From: Sphingopyxis sp. JAI128
GTDB lineage: Bacteria; Pseudomonadota; Alphaproteobacteria; Sphingomonadales; Sphingomonadaceae
Direction: 5' to 3'
Assembly (NCBI RefSeq): GCF_014207235.1
Contig: NZ_JACHDA010000004.1
Coordinates: 124,001 to 188,000, forward strand
Length of the DNA: 64,000 nucleotides
The notes beneath the pieces are model-generated. The model saw only the letters and a program-made list of their open reading frames with translations. It made no database searches and was not told the origin of the DNA. Shown here in pieces: positions 8,356-16,378 of this stretch; the first letter of the stretch is position 1; the number at the start of each line of letters is the position of its first letter. A program made the position numbers and the translations under genes.

Positions 8356-10979
8356 AACGTGCGCTGCCACCAGCCGCGGCGCGGTTCGCCGTCGCCACCT
8401 TCGTCACCGGCGGCCTCCGGCTCGGCTTCGCCAGCGGTTGCGGGCTCGGCTGCCGCCTCGGCGGCGACCGCCTTCTTAGCGCGGCTCGCGCGCTTCTTCG
8501 GCGCCGGCTTGGCGGGTTCGGCCTCGGCCACAGGCTCGGCCACGACCTCTTCCGTCGGCGTTTCGGCGGGGGGCGCTTCGGCAGTTTTCGAGGCTTCGGC
8601 GGCTTCGGCGGCTTCGGCTGCTGCGGCGGCCTTGGTCTTGCGCGGCGCGCGTTTGCGCTTCGGCTTTTCCTCGGCGGCCGGGGCTTCTTCGGCAACCGGC
8701 TCGGGGGCTTCCACCACCTCTGCGGGCGCTTCGGCTTCGGTGACGGCCTCGTCGGCCACCTCTACCGCATCGGCTTTCTTGCGACCACGGCCGCCCCGGC
8801 GGCGTCGCGGCTTGGCATCGGCGTCGTCCGCGTCGGCCTCGGCTGCTTCGGGCGCCGGCTCGACGGTTTCCGCCGGCGCAACATCGCCTTCTTCGGTTTC
8901 GCCGGCGTCGCTTTCGCTCTCATCGCCGCTTTCGCCGATTTCATTGCCGTCCTCGTCGCGGCGGCCGCGGCGGCCACGGCGGCGGCGGCGGCGGCGCTTG
9001 CGGCCCTCGCCTTCGCCGTCGGCGTCTTCACGGTCGCGCGAACGGGCCGGACGCTCGCTCTGTTCCTCGGCGGTTTCCTCTTCCTCCTCTTCGGGGAAGT
9101 CCTCGTCGTCATCGTCCTCGATCGGCGCGATCGGGGCGAAGCTGCGGCGTGCGACCGGCGGCGGGCCGCTGACCTCTACCGCCATGCGTGCGCCTTCGGT
9201 CTCGCCGTCGGGCAGGATTTCGACGGTGACGCCGTAAAGCTCCTCGATTTCGCGCAGTTCTCGGCGCTTTTCGTTGAGCAGGTAGAAGGTCGCTTCCTGG
9301 CTGGCGCGCAGCGTGATCTTGTTGCCCTTGCCGCGTGCGGCTTCCTCTTCGATCAGGCGCAGCGCGCTGAGCCCCGCCGACGAAGCGGTGCGGACGAGCC
9401 CGGTGCCTTCGCAATGCGGGCACGGCCGCGTCGATGCTTCGAGCACGCCGGTGCGCAGGCGCTGGCGGCTCATCTCCATCAGGCCGAAGCCCGAGATGCG
9501 GCCGACCTGAATGCGCGCGCGGTCGTTCTTCAGCGCGTCCTTCATCGCGCGCTCGACCTTGCGGACGTTCGACCCATGATCCATGTCGATGAAATCGATG
9601 ACGACAAGGCCCGCCATGTCGCGCAGGCGGAGCTGGCGCGCGATCTCGGCCGCGGCTTCGAGATTGGTGTTGAGCGCGGTCTGCTCGATATTATGCTCGC
9701 GCGTCGACCGGCCCGAGTTGATGTCGATCGACACGAGCGCCTCGGTCGGGTTGATGACCAGATAGCCGCCCGATTTGAGCTGGACGACGGGGTTGAGCAT
9801 CCCCGCGAGCTGGTCCTCGACGCCATAGCGCTGATAGAGCGAGACGGGGTCGGCATATTGCTTCACGCGTCGCGCATGGCTCGGCATCAAGAGCTTCATG
9901 AACTGCTTGGCGGCCTTGTAACCCTCGTCGCCCTCGACAAGCACTTCCTCGATGTCTTTGTGATAGATGTCGCGGATCGCGCGCTTGACGAGGTCGCTGT
10001 CCGAATGGATCAGCGCCGGCGCCGAGCTGCCGAGCGTATTCTCGCGAATCTCGTCCCACAGGCGGGCGAGATAGTCGAAGTCGCGCTTGATCTCGACCTT
10101 GGTGCGGCTCATCCCGGCGGTGCGTACGATACAGCCCATCGTCGGAGGGAGGTTGAGTTCGTCGATCATCGCCTTCAGCTTGCGGCGATCGGCGCCGTTC
10201 GAAATCTTGCGGCTGATCCCGCCGCCGTGCATCGTGTTCGGCATCAGCACGCAGTAGCGGCCGGCGAGCGACAGGTAGGTGGTCAGCGCTGCACCCTTGT
10301 TGCCGCGCTCTTCCTTGACGACCTGCACCAGCATCACCTGGCGGCGGCGAATGACGTCCTGGATCTTGTAACGGCGGCGCAGCGACATGCGGCTTTCGCC
10401 GTCCTCGTCGTCGCCCCGGCGGCCGCGTCCGCGGCCCCGGCCGCCCTTGCGGCCGTCGCGGCCACGGCGCTTGCGGTCGCCGCGGCCATCCTTGCCTTCG
10501 TCGGCGCTTTCTTCGCCGTCGTCGGCATCGCCATTATCGGCACCCTCTTCCTCGTCGCCTTCGGTCTCTTCGCCGATGGTTTCGGGCGCGGGGGCGTCGC
10601 CATTTTCGTCTTCGTCGTGATATTCAACGTCGGCGACATCGCCTTCGAGCTCGTCGAGGTCCTCCTCGGCGCGCTGCGCGGCGGCGGCGGCATGTTCGGC
10701 CTCTTCGCGCAGCAGCGCTTCGCGGTCTTCCTTCGGAATCTGGTAATAGTCGGGGTGGATTTCGCTGAAGGCAAGGAAGCCGTGGCGGTTGCCGCCATAT
10801 TCGACGAACGCCGCCTGCAGCGACGGTTCGACGCGGGTTACCTTTGCCAGATAGATATTGCCCTTGAGCTGCTTGTGCTCGGCGGACTCGAAATCAAACT
10901 CCTCGATGCGGTTTCCCTTGGTGACGGCGACCCGGGTTTCTTCCCGGTGCCGCGCGTCGATCAACATGCGCGTGGTCAT
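8346..10979 (-). CDS. rne: Ribonuclease E
   Basis: 877-aa endoribonuclease, scaffold of the RNA degradosome. The N-terminal S1 domain (about 37-215) is split by roughly 100 acidic then Arg/Gly-rich residues, an insertion known in alphaproteobacterial RNase E. The catalytic DNase I-like domain shows its metal-binding aspartates in SIDINSG (about 415) and VIDFIDMD (about 458), and the zinc-link CPHC is near 518. The last 250 residues are a low-complexity Glu/Ala/Pro tail with Arg-rich patches for RNA and partner binding. It ends in RRGWWQRTFGN; a GWW motif at the end of Caulobacter RNase E binds PNPase, so the same is inferred here. The start at 10979 has GGAG 8 bases upstream. The leader is long and probably regulatory. 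Confidence 0.98.
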   Translation of the reverse strand: MTTRMLIDARHREETRVAVTKGNRIEEFDFESAEHKQLKGNIYLAKVTRVEPSLQAAFVEYGGNRHGFLAFSEIHPDYYQIPKEDREALLREEAEHAAAAAQRAEEDLDELEGDVADVEYHDEDENGDAPAPETIGEETEGDEEEGADNGDADDGEESADEGKDGRGDRKRRGRDGRKGGRGRGRGRRGDDEDGESRMSLRRRYKIQDVIRRRQVMLVQVVKEERGNKGAALTTYLSLAGRYCVLMPNTMHGGGISRKISNGADRRKLKAMIDELNLPPTMGCIVRTAGMSRTKVEIKRDFDYLARLWDEIRENTLGSSAPALIHSDSDLVKRAIRDIYHKDIEEVLVEGDEGYKAAKQFMKLLMPSHARRVKQYADPVSLYQRYGVEDQLAGMLNPVVQLKSGGYLVINPTEALVSIDINSGRSTREHNIEQTALNTNLEAAAEIARQLRLRDMAGLVVIDFIDMDHGSNVRKVERAMKDALKNDRARIQVGRISGFGLMEMSRQRLRTGVLEASTRPCPHCEGTGLVRTASSAGLSALRLIEEEAARGKGNKITLRASQEATFYLLNEKRRELREIEELYGVTVEILPDGETEGARMAVEVSGPPPVARRSFAPIAPIEDDDDEDFPEEEEEETAEEQSERPARSRDREDADGEGEGRKRRRRRRRGRRGRRDEDGNEIGESGDESESDAGETEEGDVAPAETVEPAPEAAEADADDADAKPRRRRGGRGRKKADAVEVADEAVTEAEAPAEVVEAPEPVAEEAPAAEEKPKRKRAPRKTKAAAAAEAAEAAEASKTAEAPPAETPTEEVVAEPVAEAEPAKPAPKKRASRAKKAVAAEAAAEPATAGEAEPEAAGDEGGDGEPRRGWWQRTFGN

Positions 10980-11012
10980 TCGTTACACTCCAAGCGCGCC
11001 TCGGCGCGCCAT

Positions 11013-11052
11013 CAAAAAATCCCGCGAACCGCCCCGAAGGGTTGCTGCGGCG
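11013..11052 (-). terminator. Terminator-like hairpin in the rne leader (attenuator candidate)
   Basis: Read on the minus strand, CCGC...AACC, a TTCG loop and GGTT...GCGG form a bulged hairpin followed by ATTTTTTG, about 40 nt before the rne start. The layout resembles an intrinsic terminator inside the leader. RNase E mRNAs are known to be self-regulated through their 5' leaders in enterobacteria; attenuation here is only inferred. Confidence 0.35.
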
Positions 11053-11445
11053 GAAAAGGGCGAAAAGGAAAAAGACGTTATTGCCGCGGGGGGCCTGCGT
11101 CCGGTCGTGGACGCGCATGCGGTCTTCATATCCGGCGACGGCCGGGGCGAAAGCGCCCGCGTCGCGAATAGAAGAGGGCATGGCAAGCCTCATGCGGCAT
11201 CAACCTGTTACGGGATGAGCGGGCGGGCAGGGCGGGCGTCAAGCGAACGCCCCGACTGTCCGGTCAACCGGGTGGACTGGCGGCAGGCATGTCCTTCCCC
11301 GTATGTCCGGCGCCAAGGCGGCCATGTTCCGCAGATTTGCGGAGCAGGCCTTCCCCTCAAAAGGCCGGACGGCACCGGGAACGACACCGTCAGTGAGGGC
11401 GTGCTAGCATCGGCATGTCCCGACGGCAACCACAACCGCCCTATA

Positions 11446-11473
11446 AAGATAGGATCGCCCTTCGGTGTTGCAA
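11446..11473 (-). promoter_or_regulatory. Possible sigma-70 promoter for rne
   Basis: On the minus strand TTGCAA (11468-11473), a 16-bp spacer and TATCTT (11446-11451). It would give a leader of about 460 nt, in keeping with the long leaders known for rne. Based on pattern only. Confidence 0.3.
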
Positions 11474-11585
11474 TTATGCCGAAGGCGCCGATCGTGCTGA
11501 ATCGCCGGTTAACCTTGCCAGTTGACCGGGGTTTGACACCCAATGGCTAATAACGGGTTCACGACATCCTGCCGCCGGGGGCCTC

Positions 11586-12848
11586 ATGTTTTCGAATAAG
11601 CACTGGACCATCGCCGCGCCCTGGCGGCATAGAAGCGCCATGGGCCCGCTCTTTGTCCTGATGGCCATGATGGCAAATCCCGCGGCGGCGCTGGCGGGGC
11701 AAATCGGCGCAGTCGAAATCGGCGATTCGGATGTGACGCTGCGCTTCGACGATCTTGTCGCCGGGGCGTCTTCTTTCGTTCTGGCCGGCCCCGACCGCAT
11801 CGCGCTCGACATCGCAGGCGCAAAGATCGGGACGTCGGCGGCGGGTAGCGGACTGGTCCGCACGGTGCGGCAGGGGCAGACGGCGCCCGACACGGCGCGG
11901 ATCGTTTTCGACCTCGCCCGGCCGGCGGTCGTTTCAAGCGCGCGCTTCGCGGCCGACGGGCGCAGCCTGACGTTCCAGCTGCGTCCCGTGTCGGCGGGCG
12001 AATTCGAGCGCGCGGCGCGCAGCCCGCGCGCGACATTGCAGCCGCCCGCGGGCTTTCGCGCCAAGCCGCCCGAAAAGCGCTACAGCGTGACCGTGCCGAT
12101 CGGCAAACCCAAGCCCGCGATCGCGCTGCCGCGCGTCGAGGGACCCGACAACAGCCGCCTGCCGCTGGTCGTCATCGACGCGGGACACGGCGGGCACGAT
12201 CCGGGCGCGATCAGCCCGCACAGCGGCAAGCGCGAAAAGGACATCACGCTCGCGCTCGCCCGCGCGATCCGCGACGACCTCGTCGCCTCGGGTCGCGTCC
12301 GCGTCGCGCTGACACGCTCCGACGACCGGTTTCTGGTGCTTGAGGAACGCTACGGCATCGCGCGGCGGCTCAAGGCCGACCTGTTCATCTCGATCCACGC
12401 CGACGCGGCGGAAAACCATGCGGCGAGCGGCGCGTCGATCTATACCCTGTCCGAAGTCGCCTCCGATCGCGAAGCAGCGCGGCTCGCGGCGCGCGAGAAC
12501 AAGGCGAATATCATCAATGGCGTCGACCTCGGCGCGCATAGCGGCGACGTGTCGGCGATCCTGCTCGACCTGACCCAGCGCGAGACGATGAATGTCGCCT
12601 CCGATTTCGCCCGCCTGCTCCAGCGTGAGGCGTCCGACGGGGTTAAATTCCGCACGAGTGCGCACCGCTTCGCCTCGTTCATCGTGCTCAAGGCGCCCGA
12701 TACGCCATCGATCCTGTTCGAGACGGGCTTCATCTCGAACAAGGACGACGCCGAATTCCTCGCGTCCGAGGCTGGCCGTAAAAAGGTCGCGCGCGGGGTA
12801 CGCGACGCGGTGCAGGTCCATTTCGCACGGCAGATCTCGGCGCGTTAA
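11586..12848 (+). CDS. amiC: N-acetylmuramoyl-L-alanine amidase (AmiC-type, AMIN domain)
   Basis: 420-aa periplasmic zinc amidase that cuts the amide between muramic acid and the peptide stem, used for daughter-cell separation. An N-terminal hydrophobic export signal ends near AAALAG (about 38). An AMIN domain (about 40-145) targets it to septal wall. The amidase_3 domain covers about 190-415, with zinc ligands in VIDAGHGGHDPG (about 195-206), a Glu in KREKDITL, SIHADA (about 271) and the catalytic Glu in LFETGFISN (about 379). In related genomes an amidase of this type often directly precedes PBP1A and prfB; here a three-gene cassette lies between. The start at 11586 is the first ATG after a G-rich run. 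Confidence 0.95.
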   Translation: MFSNKHWTIAAPWRHRSAMGPLFVLMAMMANPAAALAGQIGAVEIGDSDVTLRFDDLVAGASSFVLAGPDRIALDIAGAKIGTSAAGSGLVRTVRQGQTAPDTARIVFDLARPAVVSSARFAADGRSLTFQLRPVSAGEFERAARSPRATLQPPAGFRAKPPEKRYSVTVPIGKPKPAIALPRVEGPDNSRLPLVVIDAGHGGHDPGAISPHSGKREKDITLALARAIRDDLVASGRVRVALTRSDDRFLVLEERYGIARRLKADLFISIHADAAENHAASGASIYTLSEVASDREAARLAARENKANIINGVDLGAHSGDVSAILLDLTQRETMNVASDFARLLQREASDGVKFRTSAHRFASFIVLKAPDTPSILFETGFISNKDDAEFLASEAGRKKVARGVRDAVQVHFARQISAR

Positions 12849-12878
12849 TCGCCTTGGCGCGGCTGGCGTCCGGAACGC

Positions 12879-13072
12879 GTGACGCTGTCCAAAGGTCAGT
12901 AAAAGTCAGCCCTGTGCGCCGCCCGATTTGACGCCGCAGGGGTACGGGCGCGTCCAGCCCCGATAGCCTGCGCAAACGAGCCAGAAACCGCTTTTTATCG
13001 ACCAGTTGAAAGAGCCGGTATGAAGGCTGGCATAGCCGGACAATGTAGGAAAGCCCTTTTTGCAGGCGCCGG
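12879..13072 (+). repeat. Dispersed two-block repeat, copy 1
   Basis: Block A begins GTGACGCTGTCCAAAGGTCA and continues through AGTCAGCCCTGTGCG; block B is CCGGTATGAAGGCTGGCATA followed by GCCGG, ATGTAGGAAAG and TGCAGGCGCCGG. Both blocks recur in the same order and orientation at 45978-46135 with few changes, while the middle differs in length. CCGGTATG and CATAGCCGG in block B form a near-perfect stem. Confidence 0.85.
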
Positions 13073-13128
13073 ATTTGGGGTGGGGAGCCGTCACAGTCAG
13101 CTCCGCCCTCGTCACCCCGTCGCAGCCC

Positions 13129-13187
13129 CTCCACCACCGCTTCGCGGCGGTCCCCCTCGCCATGGCTGCGCCACGTCGAGGACTTTA
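13129..13187. repeat. REP-like GC-rich palindromic unit
   Basis: Contains CCACCGCTTCGCGGCGGT (an obvious hairpin) followed by CCATGGCTGCGCCAC. The CCATGGCTGCGCCAC core is shared with the unit at 46141-46180, which also lies just after a copy of the dispersed repeat. Confidence 0.6.
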
Positions 13188-13225
13188 TGTCCGCAACCGG
13201 TCGAAACCCGCCGCCCTTCCAATAA

Positions 13226-13242
13226 AGTAGTCTTGACTAACT
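13226..13242. promoter_or_regulatory. Candidate TetR operator / promoter of the lactone-oxidase operon
   Basis: AGTAGTC-TT-GACTAACT is a dyad with TAGTC/GACTA arms. It overlaps a possible -35 element TTGACT (13233-13238) 51-56 bp before the first gene, which fits repression by the TetR encoded by the third gene. No clear -10 is visible. Confidence 0.4.
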
Positions 13243-13288
13243 TTTCTTTCGCGAACAGCTTTGCCGGGCTGGTTTCGGGAGAAGAGGC

Positions 13289-14542
13289 GTGGCGTGGAGC
13301 AACTGGTCGGGGAGCGTCACCGCTGCCGCGCAAATCGCGCGTCCGCAAAGCGAGGACGAACTCGCGATGCTCGTGCGGAGCGCCCACCGGCTTCGCGTCG
13401 CCGGCGCCGGACACAGCTTCATGCCGCTGTGCGAATCGGGCGAGCTGATCGCCAGCCTCGACGATCTGGCGGGGACGATGCGCGTCGCCGCCGACCGGCA
13501 AACGGCCCGCATCCCCGCCGGCTGGTCGATCAAGCGGCTCACCGCCGCCTTGTGGGAGGAGGGGCTGGCGCTCGCGAATCAGGGCGACGTCAACCCGCAG
13601 TCGCTTGCCGGCGCGATGGCGACGGGCACGCACGGCACCGGAGCCGAGCTGGGTTCGCTGGCGACCTTCGCGCGCGGCTTCCGGCTGGTCGGCGCCGATG
13701 GCGAGGCGCGTTGGTGCGACGCCGACACCAACGCCGACCTGTATCAGGCGCAGCGCCTGTCGCTGGGTCTGTTCGGGGTCGCGACCGAGATCGAGGTCGC
13801 GGTCGTCCCCGCCTTCCACCTTGCCGAGCGGATCGAAAAGCGCCGCTGGGCCGAGATTCGCGAAAGCTATGAGGAGCTGACGCGTGAGCATCGCCACGTC
13901 GAATTCTGGTTCTTTCCGCATAGCGACCAGGTGATCCTGAAGACGCTCGACCCCTGCGATCCCTGCGACCCGCCGCGGAAAACGACCGATATGGAAGAAG
14001 CGAGCTTTCGCCGCATCCTCGACATCGCCGCCCGCCTGCCGTTCCTTACCCCCTTCCTCCAGCGGCTGATGATGAGAAGCGGCCTTGCGAGCCGCCGCCG
14101 CGGTCCCGCGCACAGCATCTTCCCGTCCGACCGGACAATCCGCTTCGAGGAAATGGAATATGAGATGCCGCGCGCCGTAGGGATCGAGACGCTGGACGAG
14201 GTCGTCGGCTGGATCCGCAAGAAACGCCTGCCCGTCACCTTTCCCTTCGAATATCGCGTCGTCGCCGCCGACGATATCTGGATGAGCCCGATGAACGCGG
14301 GGCCCGTCGCCGCGATTTCGATGCACCAATATGCCAAAATGCCCTGGCAAAATCTGTTCGCCGAAGCCGAAACCATTTTTCGCGGCGCGGGCGGGCGGCC
14401 CCACTGGGCGAAACGCCACACGCTCGGCCGCGGCGATGTCGCGGCGCTTTATCCGATGGCGGCACGCTATGCTGCCGTGCGCCGCGCCGCCGACCCGCAC
14501 GGCAAGTTCCTCAACCCGCATCTCGAAAGCCTGTTTGCATGA
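13289..14542 (+). CDS. FAD-linked aldonolactone oxidase (D-arabinono-1,4-lactone oxidase family)
   Basis: 417 aa. The N-terminal FAD-binding PCMH/VAO domain carries VAGAGHSF (about 31-38), where the His of the GHS motif is the usual site of covalent flavin attachment, and GAMATGTHGTG (about 108-118) for the pyrophosphate. The C-terminal ALO domain ends with the family signature GGRPHWAKRH and a DPHGKFLNPH tail. Members oxidise sugar lactones (arabinono-, gulono-, galactono-lactone) or alditols with O2. No signal peptide. Its stop overlaps the start of the next gene by 4 bases, and the third gene overlaps likewise, so the three genes form one translationally coupled operon. True substrate unknown; the D-amino-acid partner hints at a D-configured hydroxy compound. 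Confidence 0.9.
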   Translation: MAWSNWSGSVTAAAQIARPQSEDELAMLVRSAHRLRVAGAGHSFMPLCESGELIASLDDLAGTMRVAADRQTARIPAGWSIKRLTAALWEEGLALANQGDVNPQSLAGAMATGTHGTGAELGSLATFARGFRLVGADGEARWCDADTNADLYQAQRLSLGLFGVATEIEVAVVPAFHLAERIEKRRWAEIRESYEELTREHRHVEFWFFPHSDQVILKTLDPCDPCDPPRKTTDMEEASFRRILDIAARLPFLTPFLQRLMMRSGLASRRRGPAHSIFPSDRTIRFEEMEYEMPRAVGIETLDEVVGWIRKKRLPVTFPFEYRVVAADDIWMSPMNAGPVAAISMHQYAKMPWQNLFAEAETIFRGAGGRPHWAKRHTLGRGDVAALYPMAARYAAVRRAADPHGKFLNPHLESLFA

Positions 14543-15684
14543 CCAGCGACCGTGAATTGCACGAGCATCTGATCGGGCGGCAGGGCTCGCGCGCCGACCT
14601 CAATACACCGGTGCTGGTGCTCGATATCGAGGCGCTCGACCGCAATATCGCGGCGATGGCCTCGCTCGCCGCCAGCCATGGCGTCGCGCTGCGCCCGCAT
14701 GCCAAGACGCACAAGAGCGTCGATATCGCGCGGCGCCAGCGCGCGGCGGGGGCGGTCGGCGTCTGCTGCGTCAAGATCGGCGAGGCCGAGGTGCTGGCCA
14801 AAGGGGGCGTGAGCGGCATCCTCATCACTTCGCCCGTCGCCGCGCCCGCGGCGATCGACCGGCTGGCGAAGCTCGCCCGAACGGCCGGCGGATTGATGGC
14901 GGTGGTCGATCACCCCGGCGTCGCCGGCCGGATCGACGCGGCGCTGTCGGCGGCAGGGGCGATGCTCGACGTGATCATCGATATCGACCCCGGAATCGCG
15001 CGCACCGGGGTCGCGTCGGCCGAGGCGGCGGTGGCGCTGGCGCGAACGATCGCCGAGGCGCCGAACCTTGCGTATCGCGGCGTGCAATTTTACTGCGGGT
15101 CGCAGCAGCATATCGAAGATTATGCCGAGCGCCGGGCAGCGATCGTCGAACGCACCGCCTATTTGCAAGATGTGATCGCGGCGCTGACGGAGGCCGGTTT
15201 CGCGCCCGCTGTCGTCACCGGATCGGGCACGGGTACGCATCGCATCGACCTCGACCTCGGGGTCTTCACCGAATTGCAGGCGGGCAGCTATGTCTTCATG
15301 GACAAGCAATATCTCGACTGCGACCTGACCGGCGACGGCGCGGCGCCGTTCGAGGTGTCGCTGGGCGTCGATGCGCGCGTGGTCAGCGCGAATCACAGCG
15401 GCCTCGTCACCATCGATGCCGGGTTCAAGTCGCTGTCGACCGACGGCGGCGTCGCGGTGGCGCGACGCGGCGCGCCCGAAACGGCCTTTTTCGCGTTCAT
15501 GGGCGACGAGCATGCGGCCCTGATCGCGCCCGAGATCGGCAAGCAGCTCGAACCCGGCGACCCGGTCAGCCTGATCGTGCCGCACTGCGACCCGACGGTG
15601 AATCTGTATGACAGTTACCATGTCGTCGCGGGCGACACGCTCGTCGATATCTGGCCGGTCGGCGCGCGCGGCAGCGCCCGGTGA
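14539..15684 (+). CDS. DSD1-family PLP enzyme (D-threonine aldolase / D-3-hydroxyaspartate dehydratase-like)
   Basis: 381-aa fold-type III (alanine racemase-like) PLP enzyme. The Schiff-base lysine lies in RPHAKTHK (about 53-60), after the strand TPVLVLDIEALDRN. Metal ligands at the C-terminus are His and Cys in the PHCDPTVNLYD motif (about 352-362), typical of D-threonine aldolase and D-serine dehydratase relatives that need a divalent metal. The family cleaves or dehydrates D-beta-hydroxy amino acids; which one cannot be told by eye. It starts with ATGA overlapping the lactone oxidase stop and ends with GTGA overlapping the TetR start. Confidence 0.9.
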   Translation: MTSDRELHEHLIGRQGSRADLNTPVLVLDIEALDRNIAAMASLAASHGVALRPHAKTHKSVDIARRQRAAGAVGVCCVKIGEAEVLAKGGVSGILITSPVAAPAAIDRLAKLARTAGGLMAVVDHPGVAGRIDAALSAAGAMLDVIIDIDPGIARTGVASAEAAVALARTIAEAPNLAYRGVQFYCGSQQHIEDYAERRAAIVERTAYLQDVIAALTEAGFAPAVVTGSGTGTHRIDLDLGVFTELQAGSYVFMDKQYLDCDLTGDGAAPFEVSLGVDARVVSANHSGLVTIDAGFKSLSTDGGVAVARRGAPETAFFAFMGDEHAALIAPEIGKQLEPGDPVSLIVPHCDPTVNLYDSYHVVAGDTLVDIWPVGARGSAR

Positions 15685-16310
15685 GTGTCGCGGTCCGCCG
15701 CCCGCCGCAGCAGGATCGCGCGCGGCAGACACGCGAGAGGCTGCTCGACGTTGCAGGCGAATTGCTCGCCGAGGTGGGGGTCGATCGCATCTCGACCAAT
15801 AGAATCGCCGCGCGCGCGGGGCTGACCCCGCCCGCGCTCTATCGCTATTTTGCCGATAAATATGCGGTGCTGGAGGCGCTGGGACGGCGGCTGATGGACC
15901 GCCAGAACGCGGTGCTCGAAGCATGGTTGGCGCGCCATGCGCCGGGCGGGCTCGCCGGCATGGCCGATCATATCGGCGACCTGCTCGCCGAAAATGCGGC
16001 GGTTACGGCGGCCGAACCCGGCGCGATATGGATCCTGCGCGCGCTGCACGCCTCGCCGCAACTGGTCCATGTCCGGCTCGAATCGCATCGCCATGTGACC
16101 GACCGGCTGACCGATGCCTGTCTGCCCGATATCGCGGGGATCGACCGCGACAGGCTGTGGTCGCGGCTCCGCCTCGCGGTCGAACTCGGCTTCGCTGCCG
16201 ACGCGATGCTGTACGAAGAGGATCGCGTTTCGGCGGGTGAGGTTCGCGAACAAGCGGCGGCGATGCTGCGGTCGACATGGCAAGAGCTGGTGGAAAATTC
16301 AGGGGCCTGA
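15681..16310 (+). CDS. TetR-family transcriptional regulator
   Basis: 209 aa. The N-terminal helix-turn-helix is clear: RERLLDVAGELLAEVG followed by ISTNRIAARAGLTPPALYRY (about 20-64). The rest is an all-helical ligand domain of no known specificity. The GTG start overlaps the stop of the PLP enzyme, so it is made from the same message. By family logic it represses its own operon; the dyad at 13226-13242 is the best operator candidate. The inducer may be the substrate of the two enzymes. Confidence 0.92.
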   Translation: MSVAVRRPPQQDRARQTRERLLDVAGELLAEVGVDRISTNRIAARAGLTPPALYRYFADKYAVLEALGRRLMDRQNAVLEAWLARHAPGGLAGMADHIGDLLAENAAVTAAEPGAIWILRALHASPQLVHVRLESHRHVTDRLTDACLPDIAGIDRDRLWSRLRLAVELGFAADAMLYEEDRVSAGEVREQAAAMLRSTWQELVENSGA

Positions 16311-16378
16311 CCCTCGCCGCCCGCCTTGCCGCAAGCATGCTTCCCTTTCGGCGACCGAGGCTTTAGAGGCGGGATCCT

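Larger units (their letters stand above)
10980..11585. other. Divergent intergenic region rne/amidase, 606 bp
   Basis: No convincing gene. On the minus strand it should hold the long rne leader: a U-rich stretch (11060-11085, minus), a GC hairpin followed by T6 (11013-11052) and a GGCGCGCC hairpin just before the ribosome site. A possible rne promoter is at 11446-11473. On the plus strand the last 60 bases must hold the amidase promoter, but no clear -35/-10 pair stands out. The short open frames here lack codon bias or ribosome sites that would make them genes. Confidence 0.6.
12849..13288. other. Intergenic region with dispersed repeat and palindrome, 440 bp
   Basis: No gene is supported. 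It contains copy 1 of a two-block repeat (12879-13072), a GC-rich palindromic unit (13129-13187) and a dyad that may be a TetR operator (13226-13242) just ahead of the lactone oxidase gene. Short frames reading through the repeat recur at the second copy near 46 kb, but follow the repeat and not a gene. Confidence 0.7.

Noticed and set aside
8214-11171. 985-codon open frame on the plus strand opposite rne
   Set aside because: Its hydrophobic look comes from reading RNase E acidic/Ala codons backwards; rne motifs are clear.
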